A stretch of 64,000 nt of DNA. Source: an uncultured Faecalicatena sp. Lineage in GTDB: Bacteria; Bacillota; Clostridia; Lachnospirales; Lachnospiraceae. Made by a program: the position numbers and the translations under genes. This document shows, one piece after another, positions 52,828 to 60,482 of the stretch. The stretch lies in the NCBI GenBank assembly GCA_948468385.1, contig CAOKHZ010000021.1, forward strand, positions 1 through 64,000, written 5' to 3'. The stretch's first letter is position 1. Every line of letters starts with the position of its first letter. Under the pieces are notes generated by a model, which was not told the DNA's origin, searched no databases, and saw only the letters and a program-made list of their open reading frames with translations.

Positions 52828-53339
52828 TGTGTGGGACGTGTTTTTCCCTCTGTCGTGAAGTTGTTTTTTTGGTGATGCTGATAATCATCGCGTGCGTGGA
52901 CTGGAAGAAGCGCATTGTTCCAAACTGGCTTTTGTTGGCGGGAGTCGTCAATTGGGCGGCGTGGACGTATGTTCGGGACGAAGTTTGTATGGAGACGTTG
53001 CAAGCCGTGTTGATTTCTGTCATCATTCCTGTATGCGTTCTGGGTCTGGTGCTGCTTTTGGAGAAAAAGAAAGGGCGTTTGATGATGGGCGGCGGGGATG
53101 TCAAGTTGATGTTCATCATGGCGTTGTATTTTGACTGGTATCGGCTTTTGCATGTACTGTTCGTCACATGTCTGGCGGGCCTGCTTCTTGCATGGTATTC
53201 CTTGAAAAGAGCGGAAGGGGGAGTTGGCGAGAAGAAGGTTCCGCTTGGACCATGCTTCGTAATCGGGGTTATGTGGGGCATTTGCAAAGGTGAGCCGTTG
53301 TGTTCGGGGCTTTGGTATCTGTTGAAGAACGCGTGGTAG
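52824..53339 (+). CDS. Short prepilin-peptidase-like protein (A24)
   Basis: A 171-residue membrane protein of the type IV prepilin peptidase A24 family, the short form without the N-terminal methylase part. The catalytic aspartates are D26 (ACVDWKKR) and D92 (GGGDVKL). It overlaps the preceding gene by four bases, so it is co-translated with the NatB-CPBP fusion. No pilin gene is near, so its substrate is unclear. Confidence 0.88.
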   Translation: MMCGTCFSLCREVVFLVMLIIIACVDWKKRIVPNWLLLAGVVNWAAWTYVRDEVCMETLQAVLISVIIPVCVLGLVLLLEKKKGRLMMGGGDVKLMFIMALYFDWYRLLHVLFVTCLAGLLLAWYSLKRAEGGVGEKKVPLGPCFVIGVMWGICKGEPLCSGLWYLLKNAW

Positions 53340-53347
53340 GGCGTGGT

Positions 53348-53380
53348 TGGTCAGAAACAAAGTGGTTTTGACCATTTTTT
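53348..53380 (+). terminator. Intrinsic terminator of the XRE-ABC-protease operon
   Basis: TGGTCA (53348-53353) pairs with TGACCA (53369-53374), partly extended inward, followed by TTTTTT. Confidence 0.75.
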
Positions 53381-53470
53381 GTATATTATTTTGTATTTCC
53401 TTTCTTCTTTGTCTATGATACAATGGATAGCGAAAAAAGTTTCCCATAAGAGGATTGAGGAAGTGAATCG

Positions 53471-55342
53471 GTGGAGAAAAAGAGCAAATATTGGCGGCGG
53501 TTGGACAATGCGGCAAAGTTGTTTACGGCGGCCAGCACCAAGAGAGATACCCGGGTTTTTCGTTTTTATTGTGAATTGAAGGAAGAAGTACGGCCACAAG
53601 TATTACAACGGGCCGTGGAGATGGCGGTAGAGACGTACCCTTTGTTTTTATCGGTCATGAGAAAGGGCGTGTTTTGGAATTACTTGGAGCGAAGCGAGTT
53701 GCGCCCGGTGGTTCGCAGGGAGTACAAAGAGCCGTGCAGCAGATTATATTTTAAGGATAAGAATGCGTTATTGTTCGAGGTGACATATTATAAAAACAGG
53801 ATTAATTTTGAGGCGTTCCATGTGTTGACGGATGGCACGGGCGCGATTGCGTTTTTGCGGGAGCTTGTAAGCGACTATTTGTACCTGGCGCATCAAGAGG
53901 AGGGGCTTGAGCGGATTTCCTTCGTGCCGGACAACGTGACCGTTCAAGATCACGAGGTGGACAGCTTTACAAAATATTATTCCCCGGAATTGGGAAAACG
54001 CAAGCAAGTGAAGCCGCAGGCGCATGTTTTAAAGCGGGTGCGGCGGGAGAACGGACAGCTCCAAGTTGGCGAGCGGGAGATTTCCGTGGAAAACATCGTG
54101 AAAAGGTCGCGTGAGCTTGGCGTGTCCGTGAGCGTGTTTGTCACGACGGCATTGCTTTTGGCCATTCACGAGGAGATGTCGAGGGTGCAGGAGAGATATC
54201 CCGTTGTTTTGATGGTTCCGGTCAACTTGCGTAACTTCTTTTCTTCGGAATCCATGTTGAACTTTTTTAACTGGATTTTGCCGAAGCATAGGTTCGGCCA
54301 GGGGGATGATTCTTTCGAGGCGGTGCTTTCGGAAGTGAAGAAGTATTTCAAGGAGGAATTGACGCAGGAGAAGATGGCGCGGCGGATGAGCGAGCTGATT
54401 TCTTTGGAGGTGCATCCCGTTTTGCGCTTTGCCCCGGCAGATTTGAAAAATTTGTGCATCCATGCAGGCGCGAAGTTTTCCGAGAGGGAATCCACGGCGG
54501 TATTTTCCAACATGGGACCGATTGTCCTGCCGGATTCTTTTGCTTCTTATATTGAACGGTTTGGTTGCTTTACGAGCACTCCGAAATTGGAGTTGTGCGT
54601 CATTTCGTTTCAGGACAAGATGTCGTTTGGATTTACGTCCCGGTTTGATACGGATAACATTCAACGTAATTTTTATCGTATCCTGGAGGAGCAGAAGGTT
54701 GCTTCCAGAGTGATTCATCCGGATTTTCCAGAGCCGGAGGTGCCAAGCAATTTTGAAATGACAGTATATAAAAGCTACACGCTGGCATGTCTGGCACTGG
54801 TGTTGTTCATGGCCATCGTGGGGGTGAATCTGCATGGACAAGTCGCGGACGGGGCGGTAGACAAAACGGAGGCGATGGCGAAGACGATTACGGTGGCCAG
54901 GGCGCTCTTGTTTGCAGCCGGAGGCGTGGCCAGTATGTGGGTGGCCTCGTCAATCGGGTTTTTCAAGCGGCACAATTTGTTCAAGAATGCCATCTGGCAG
55001 CTTATCATGGTCAGCGTGGTCAGCGTGATTTGGGATTATGTCACGGGCTGGCACGGCTGGTCGGTGGATTATGTGATTCCGGGAGTGAGCGTCGCCGTGC
55101 TTTTGACGCTGATTGTTTTGGCCAAGGTGCAAAGGCGAATGCCGCGGGAGTACATGTTCTATTTTATGTTCACTGCTTGTTATGGGATGATTTTACCTTT
55201 TGTCCTGGTGATGTCGGGTATTTTGCACATGACTTGGGTTTGCATGATTTGTAGTGCCTCGTGCCTGATGTTTTTGCTCTGGTTGATATCGTTCAAGGGC
55301 AGGGAGTTTCGGGAGGAAATGCAGAAGAAGTTCCATGTGTGA
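53471..55342 (+). CDS. Acyltransferase-like membrane protein (condensation fold + DUF6320-like)
   Basis: A 623-residue protein. Residues about 1-425 resemble alcohol acetyltransferase/condensation folds with the H117-VLT-D121 (HxxxD) motif. A further ~185 residues hold six predicted transmembrane helices, a DUF6320-like region. It starts at GTG 53471 after GAGGAAG. It should transfer an acyl group to a lipid or small molecule at the membrane. It ends 18 bp before pyrC, so it may be co-transcribed with the pyrimidine genes, though no functional link is evident. Confidence 0.75.
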   Translation: MEKKSKYWRRLDNAAKLFTAASTKRDTRVFRFYCELKEEVRPQVLQRAVEMAVETYPLFLSVMRKGVFWNYLERSELRPVVRREYKEPCSRLYFKDKNALLFEVTYYKNRINFEAFHVLTDGTGAIAFLRELVSDYLYLAHQEEGLERISFVPDNVTVQDHEVDSFTKYYSPELGKRKQVKPQAHVLKRVRRENGQLQVGEREISVENIVKRSRELGVSVSVFVTTALLLAIHEEMSRVQERYPVVLMVPVNLRNFFSSESMLNFFNWILPKHRFGQGDDSFEAVLSEVKKYFKEELTQEKMARRMSELISLEVHPVLRFAPADLKNLCIHAGAKFSERESTAVFSNMGPIVLPDSFASYIERFGCFTSTPKLELCVISFQDKMSFGFTSRFDTDNIQRNFYRILEEQKVASRVIHPDFPEPEVPSNFEMTVYKSYTLACLALVLFMAIVGVNLHGQVADGAVDKTEAMAKTITVARALLFAAGGVASMWVASSIGFFKRHNLFKNAIWQLIMVSVVSVIWDYVTGWHGWSVDYVIPGVSVAVLLTLIVLAKVQRRMPREYMFYFMFTACYGMILPFVLVMSGILHMTWVCMICSASCLMFLLWLISFKGREFREEMQKKFHV

Positions 55343-55360
55343 CAGAAAGGGGAGACGATT

Positions 55361-56701
55361 ATGTCGAGTTTGCTTATAAAAAGCGGCCATGTGGTGGATC
55401 CGCAGACGGGGATTGACAGCACGTTGGACGTGCTTGTTGTCGACGGGAAGATTGAGAGGCTTCAAAGCGGCCAGTCCGCAGAAGGGGTGGACGAGGTGAT
55501 TGACGCTTCCGGGTGTTACGTGATGCCGGGCATCATTGATATGCACGTGCATTTGCGAGACCCCGGGCTGACTTACAAGGAGACGCTTAAGACCGCCGGG
55601 ATGGCGGCGGCGCGGGGCGGCGTGACGACGATATGCGCGATGCCAAACACCAAGCCCGTGACGGACACGAAGGAGATGGTAGAAACGCTTCATAGGCGGG
55701 CAAAGGAAGAGTGCCCGGTGCACGTCATCCAGCTTGGCGCGGTGACGAAGGGGCAGCGAGGGGAGGAACTTGCCGACATCAGGGGGATGGCCGAGGCGGG
55801 ATGTCATGCCATCAGCGAGGACGGCAAGTCCGTGATGAACGCGTCGCTTTACCGCAAGGGGATGGACGCGGCGAAGGAGTGCGGGATTTCCGTGTTTGCC
55901 CATTGTGAAGACATCACGCTCGTGGAAGGCGGCGTGATGAACGCAGGGAAACGGGCGGAGGAATTGGGCGTGAGCGGGATTTCGAATGCCGTCGAGGACA
56001 CCATCGCGGCGCGCGACATCGTGTTGGCCAAGGAGACGGGAGTGCGGTTGCATCTGTGCCATTGCTCCACGGCGGATAGCGTGAAGATGGTCGAGGCAGC
56101 CAAGAAGGAAGGACTTTTGGTGACGGGCGAAGTGTGCCCACATCATTTCATCCTGACAGACGAGGATGTCGTGGAAAACAATGGGCGATATAAGATGAAT
56201 CCGCCGCTGCGCGGGCGGGAAGACGTGAAAGCCTTGCGTACCGGTTTGAAAGAGGATGTCATGGACGTGATTTCCACGGATCACGCGCCGCACACGGTGG
56301 AAGAGAAGGATTGTCCGATGGAAAAGGCAGCGTTTGGCATCGTCGGCCTTGAGACGTCAGCATGTTTGACGTACACGGAACTGGTGTGCAAAGGCGTGAT
56401 TCATCGGATGCAGATGGCGGAAAAAATGAGCTTCAATCCCGCGCGGATTCTGGGACTTAAGGACAAAGGCGCGGTGGCGCGAAAAATGACGGCTGATTTA
56501 ATGATTTATGATCCGCGTCCAGAGTATCGGATTGACGCAGGCACGTTTTATTCCAAAGGAAAAAACACGCCGTTTGACGGTTATCCGGTAAAAGGCGAAG
56601 TAGTGTGTACGATTGTGGACGGGGAGGTCATTTACCGTAAGGGAAGAGGCGTGCGCATGCCGTCGGGAGAGTGGTTCAAAGAACCAAACGACCGCGTTTG
56701 A
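55361..56701 (+). CDS. pyrC: Dihydroorotase
   Basis: A 446-residue type I amidohydrolase that cyclises carbamoyl aspartate to dihydroorotate, step three of pyrimidine synthesis. Zinc motif DMHVHLRDPG at 60-69, a histidine-rich HCHC block, and STDHAPH near 307-313. Length and motifs are normal. AAAGGGGAG precedes the ATG. It begins a run with pyrF, pyrK and pyrD. No pyrB or pyrI lies upstream in this window, and no PyrR-type attenuator is obvious before it. Confidence 0.95.
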   Translation: MSSLLIKSGHVVDPQTGIDSTLDVLVVDGKIERLQSGQSAEGVDEVIDASGCYVMPGIIDMHVHLRDPGLTYKETLKTAGMAAARGGVTTICAMPNTKPVTDTKEMVETLHRRAKEECPVHVIQLGAVTKGQRGEELADIRGMAEAGCHAISEDGKSVMNASLYRKGMDAAKECGISVFAHCEDITLVEGGVMNAGKRAEELGVSGISNAVEDTIAARDIVLAKETGVRLHLCHCSTADSVKMVEAAKKEGLLVTGEVCPHHFILTDEDVVENNGRYKMNPPLRGREDVKALRTGLKEDVMDVISTDHAPHTVEEKDCPMEKAAFGIVGLETSACLTYTELVCKGVIHRMQMAEKMSFNPARILGLKDKGAVARKMTADLMIYDPRPEYRIDAGTFYSKGKNTPFDGYPVKGEVVCTIVDGEVIYRKGRGVRMPSGEWFKEPNDRV

Positions 56702-56758
56702 CGTGGGAGGTTTGCGTGGGAGCGGTACGGAAAAAGTGATTGAGAGAGGAGAAGCATC

Positions 56759-57688
56759 ATGATTAACAAATTGGTGGAAAATATTAAGAAGACGAATGCC
56801 CCCATCGTGGTGGGATTAGATCCGACGTTGGCGTTTGTGCCGGAGCACGTGCAGAAAAAAGCGTTCGCGGAATACGGGGAGACGCTGGAGGGAGCCGCAG
56901 AGGCCATCTGGCAGTTTAACAAGGCCATTGTGGACTGCGTTTATGACTTGATTCCGGCGGTCAAGCCTCAGGTCGCCATGTACGAGCAGTTTGGATTGCC
57001 GGGATTGTCTGCGTTTAAAAAGACCGTGGATTATTGCAAAGAAAAGGGATTGGTCGTGATAGGCGACATCAAGCGGGGGGACATAGGCTCTACATCTGCC
57101 GCATATGCGGTCGGACATATCGGTAAAGTGCAGGTGGGAAGCCAAACATACGCGCCGTTTGGTGAGGACTTCATCACTCTGAATCCGTATATGGGATCGG
57201 ATAGCGTAAATCCGTTCGTGAAAGTATGTCAAGAGGAGAGGAAAGGACTCTTCGTCCTCGTGAAGACGTCGAATCCCTCTAGCGGGGAGTTTCAAGACCG
57301 TTTGATTGATGGACGTCCGCTCTATGAGTGGGTGGGCGAGAAGGTAAATGAATGGGGGGCGCAGTGTATGGGCGACGAGTATAGTTATGTCGGCGCGGTG
57401 GTCGGCGCGACTTATCCTGAACAAGGAAAGATTTTGCGCAAATTGATGCCGAAGGCGTTCATTCTCGTGCCAGGGTATGGGGCGCAGGGAGGAAAAGGCG
57501 CGGATTTGGTTCATTTCTTCAATGAAGACGGACTGGGTGCCATCGTAAATTCGTCGCGCGGCATTATTGCCGCGTACAAGCAGGAGGCGTATGCGTCTTT
57601 TGGGGCAGAGCATTTTGCGGACGCGTCACGGGCGGCGGTGGAGGCGATGGTGGCCGACATCACGGGCGCAATTGAAAGGGGCAGGTAA
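56759..57688 (+). CDS. pyrF: Orotidine-5'-phosphate decarboxylase (type 2)
   Basis: A 309-residue decarboxylase that makes UMP from OMP. The type 2 signature is present: GDIKRGDIGSTSAAY near 102-116, with the catalytic Lys and Asp. A longer loop than type 1 and the PGYGAQGG phosphate-binding block confirm it. GAGAGGAGAAG precedes the ATG. The gap to pyrC is 57 bp and to pyrK is five bp, so these are one operon. Confidence 0.95.
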   Translation: MINKLVENIKKTNAPIVVGLDPTLAFVPEHVQKKAFAEYGETLEGAAEAIWQFNKAIVDCVYDLIPAVKPQVAMYEQFGLPGLSAFKKTVDYCKEKGLVVIGDIKRGDIGSTSAAYAVGHIGKVQVGSQTYAPFGEDFITLNPYMGSDSVNPFVKVCQEERKGLFVLVKTSNPSSGEFQDRLIDGRPLYEWVGEKVNEWGAQCMGDEYSYVGAVVGATYPEQGKILRKLMPKAFILVPGYGAQGGKGADLVHFFNEDGLGAIVNSSRGIIAAYKQEAYASFGAEHFADASRAAVEAMVADITGAIERGR

Positions 57689-57693
57689 AAGAG

Positions 57694-58476
57694 ATGGCTT
57701 GTAAATTTAAAAGAACGGCCGCCATAGTCTCGCAGGAGTGTCTCTTGCCGGGGATTTTCAGTATGTGGCTGGAGGCAGGGGAAATCGCAAAAGAGGCGGT
57801 GCCGGGGCAATTTATTTCCATGTATACGAAGGATAAGAGCAAGTTACTTCCAAGACCCATCAGCCTTTGCGAGATTGACAAGGAGAAGGGGTTTTTGCGT
57901 GTCGTGTACCGTGTGACCGGGAAGGATACCGGGACGGAGCAATTTTCCAGGATGGTAAAAGGTGACACGATAGAAATTATGGGGCCGTTGGGAAACGGGT
58001 TTCCTTTGGACGCGGGGAAGGGGAGGAAAGCGTTTTTGATCGGCGGCGGGATTGGCGTTCCGCCGATGCTCGAGCTTGCCAAGCAATTAGATGGTGAGAA
58101 GCAACTTATTATGGGTTACCGTGACAAACAATTTCTGACGGAAGAGTTTGAACAAAACGGGGCGTTTTATCTGGCGACAGAGGATGGCAGTGCTGGGACG
58201 AAGGGGAATGTGTTGGATGCAATTCGGGAAAATTCATTGACGGCGGACATCATTTATGCTTGTGGGCCATCTCCGATGTTGCGCGCGATTAAGCGGTATG
58301 CGGAAGAAAAACAGATTGTATGCTATGTATCCATGGAGGAACATATGGCATGCGGTATCGGCGCGTGTCTGGCTTGTGTTTGTAAGTCAAAGGAAGTGGA
58401 CGGGCACAGCCATGTGCACAACAAGCGTGTCTGCAAGGACGGGCCGGTATTCTTAAGTACGGAGGTGGAAATCTGA
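57694..58476 (+). CDS. pyrK: Dihydroorotate dehydrogenase electron-transfer subunit
   Basis: A 260-residue subunit of the NAD-dependent class 1B dihydroorotate dehydrogenase. It has the ferredoxin-reductase fold with an RPISL FAD block and GGGIGVPPM NAD block, and a C-terminal 2Fe-2S site (ACGIGACLACVC plus a Cys in RVCKDG). It passes electrons from PyrD to NAD. It shares one base with the pyrD start. Confidence 0.95.
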   Translation: MACKFKRTAAIVSQECLLPGIFSMWLEAGEIAKEAVPGQFISMYTKDKSKLLPRPISLCEIDKEKGFLRVVYRVTGKDTGTEQFSRMVKGDTIEIMGPLGNGFPLDAGKGRKAFLIGGGIGVPPMLELAKQLDGEKQLIMGYRDKQFLTEEFEQNGAFYLATEDGSAGTKGNVLDAIRENSLTADIIYACGPSPMLRAIKRYAEEKQIVCYVSMEEHMACGIGACLACVCKSKEVDGHSHVHNKRVCKDGPVFLSTEVEI

Positions 58477-59387
58477 TGGATACGAGAGTCACTATTGCGG
58501 GAGTGGAACTGAAAAACCCGGTCATGACGGCATCCGGGACGTTTGGCTCCGGTCAGGAGTACGGCGAGTTCGTGGATTTGAACCAGTTGGGGGCGGTGGT
58601 CACCAAGGGTGTGGCAAACGTTCCCTGGGAGGGGAATCCGACTCCGCGCATTGCGGAAGTCCATGGGGGGATGATGAACGCCATTGGACTGCAAAACCCT
58701 GGCATCGATGTGTTTTGCAAGCGTGATATTCCGTACTTGAAGCAATTTGATACAAAAATTATCGTTAATGTCTGCGGCCATTCGCCGGAGGAATATTTGG
58801 AAGTCGTGGAGCGTCTTTCGGACGAGCCGATAGACATGATGGAGATTAACATATCTTGTCCGAATGTGAATGCGGGTTTTCTGGCCTTCGGACAAGATGC
58901 GGGAAACGTGGAGAAATTGACGGCGCAAATCAAGAAAATCGCCGGACGGCCGATCATTATGAAGCTGACTCCGAACGTGACCGATATTACGGAGATTGCC
59001 CGGGCGGCGGAGGCAGGTGGCGCGGACGCGCTGTCATTGATTAACACGTTGACCGGGATGCAAATTGACGTGGAGCGCCGGACGTTTTCTGTGGCGAACA
59101 AGACGGGCGGCGTGTCGGGGCCGGCAGTCAAGCCAATTGCCGTGCGCATGGTGTATCAGGTGGCGAACGCGGTCAAGGTGCCGGTGATTGGTATGGGCGG
59201 CATCGCGACGGCGGAGGACGCGTTGGAATTTATTTTGGCCGGGGCGACGGCGGTGGCCGTGGGGACGGCCAACTTTTACAACCCGCGTGCGACAATCGAG
59301 GTGGCGGAAGGTATCAAGGATTACATGCGGCGGCATAAGGTAGAAAAGCTGACGGAACTGATTGGAATCGTGAACGCGCACGCATAA
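58476..59387 (+). CDS. pyrD: Dihydroorotate dehydrogenase, class 1B catalytic subunit
   Basis: A 303-residue FMN enzyme that oxidises dihydroorotate to orotate. The catalytic cysteine lies in NISCPNV (near 128-134), as in class 1B; FMN-phosphate blocks GMGGIATAEDA and GATAVAVGTAN follow. GGAGGTG precedes the ATG. It partners PyrK. No pyrE follows; instead a CPBP gene begins 66 bp downstream. Confidence 0.95.
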   Translation: MDTRVTIAGVELKNPVMTASGTFGSGQEYGEFVDLNQLGAVVTKGVANVPWEGNPTPRIAEVHGGMMNAIGLQNPGIDVFCKRDIPYLKQFDTKIIVNVCGHSPEEYLEVVERLSDEPIDMMEINISCPNVNAGFLAFGQDAGNVEKLTAQIKKIAGRPIIMKLTPNVTDITEIARAAEAGGADALSLINTLTGMQIDVERRTFSVANKTGGVSGPAVKPIAVRMVYQVANAVKVPVIGMGGIATAEDALEFILAGATAVAVGTANFYNPRATIEVAEGIKDYMRRHKVEKLTELIGIVNAHA

Positions 59388-59453
59388 AGTATGAGCATGT
59401 TGGAAAAACTCCGTAGCTTGCAATAGGGCATTATTGAAATAGGAGAGGGTTTG

Positions 59454-60341
59454 ATGAAAGTGCTTAAGAAATGTGGCTGGATTGTCGTGTGCTTCTTGCC
59501 GGTGTTATTATATTTTGCGATAGAGATGGTCATGTCGTTCGTGCTCATTTTTGTATATATGTTTCTTCATTATGGGGATGGAATCACGCAGGCGGAATTG
59601 ACGGTACAAGCCAGTGAGTGGATATATGGAAACATGATTTATTTCATGCTTGTGTGCCAGGCCATGGCACTTTTGGTGTTTGGCATTTGGTATTATGCCG
59701 TATATGGGAAGAAAAAGAGGCCGGGGTATGTGGAGGAGCCGGCGGGAAAGCATGTCGCGGTCATCGTGGTACTCGGAATATTGTTACAAGTCGTGGTAAG
59801 CGGCATATTGAACGTGATTTCCGTAGTCGCGCCGGAGGCGTTGACGGAGTATCAAGAATTGATGGAAAATTCCGGGATTACGGAAACCAGCTTGGTGGTT
59901 CTTTTTGCAATCGCGGTCATGGCTCCAATCGTGGAGGAGTTTCTTTGCCGGGGTGTCATTTTCCATCTGGCCGCACATGTCAGTGCGAAGTTCTGGGTGG
60001 CAAACACGATTCAGGCATTTATGTTCGGGGGACTTCATGCAAACCTCGTGCAAGGAATTTATGCGTTCGCGTTTGGCCTGGTGTTGGGGTACGTGTATGG
60101 AAAATATGAACGCATCTGGCTTTGTATGTTGCTTCATGGGGTGATTAATCTTAGCGGCACGGTCGTGGGCATGATGTATGGATTTATGCTCCTTATGGGA
60201 GATCTTATTGCATTGACGTTCATGGTTGTCGTCATCGCGGCGGCGGTGGCGGGAATCGTGGTTTGCCTGAAGGAAGGGTTGGGCCCCATCGCGAAGGTGC
60301 CGGAGGCGGCAGCGATATCCGTATCGGGATCGGGAGAATAG
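59454..60341 (+). CDS. CPBP-family intramembrane metalloprotease
   Basis: A 295-residue membrane protein with about seven helices and the CPBP/Abi motifs: VEEFLCRGV (EExxxR), FMFGGLHANL (FxxxH) and LLHGVINLSG (HxxxN/B). AGGAGAGGG precedes the ATG at 59454. Such proteases process lipid- or membrane-linked proteins or peptides, and some give self-immunity to bacteriocins. It follows pyrD and may share its message, but the function is not linked to pyrimidines. Confidence 0.88.
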   Translation: MKVLKKCGWIVVCFLPVLLYFAIEMVMSFVLIFVYMFLHYGDGITQAELTVQASEWIYGNMIYFMLVCQAMALLVFGIWYYAVYGKKKRPGYVEEPAGKHVAVIVVLGILLQVVVSGILNVISVVAPEALTEYQELMENSGITETSLVVLFAIAVMAPIVEEFLCRGVIFHLAAHVSAKFWVANTIQAFMFGGLHANLVQGIYAFAFGLVLGYVYGKYERIWLCMLLHGVINLSGTVVGMMYGFMLLMGDLIALTFMVVVIAAAVAGIVVCLKEGLGPIAKVPEAAAISVSGSGE

Positions 60342-60374
60342 AAATCATCTGTGCGGTCGGATGCTTCAAAGGGC

Positions 60375-60463
60375 ATCCCCCACACCTATATTCGCATAAT
60401 TTGTGACATCGCATTCTTGCGGTGCTAACGTAGCCACGTTTTGCTTATTATGGAGTGGGGGAT
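60375..60463. other. Four-stem cloverleaf-like element after the CPBP gene
   Basis: Stem 1 ATCCCCCAC (60375-60383) with GTGGGGGAT (60455-60463); stem 2 CATAAT (60395-60400) with ATTATG (60447-60452); stem 3 CATCGC (60407-60412) with GCGGTG (60419-60424, one G.U); stem 4 AACGT (60427-60431) with ACGTT (60436-60440). The nested and branched layout is tRNA-like in outline but it is not a tRNA. It lies between convergent genes. No T run follows. Confidence 0.45.
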
Positions 60464-60482
60464 ACGGCATTAAGTTTTAGAT

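Noticed and set aside
55343..55360. A PyrR-type attenuator before pyrC
   Set aside because: The gap to the preceding gene is only 18 bp, too short for an attenuator, and no anti-terminator fold is visible in the end of the upstream gene.
60375..60463. A tRNA gene
   Set aside because: The fold is branched but lacks the T-loop and anticodon-arm features and the CCA-side pattern.
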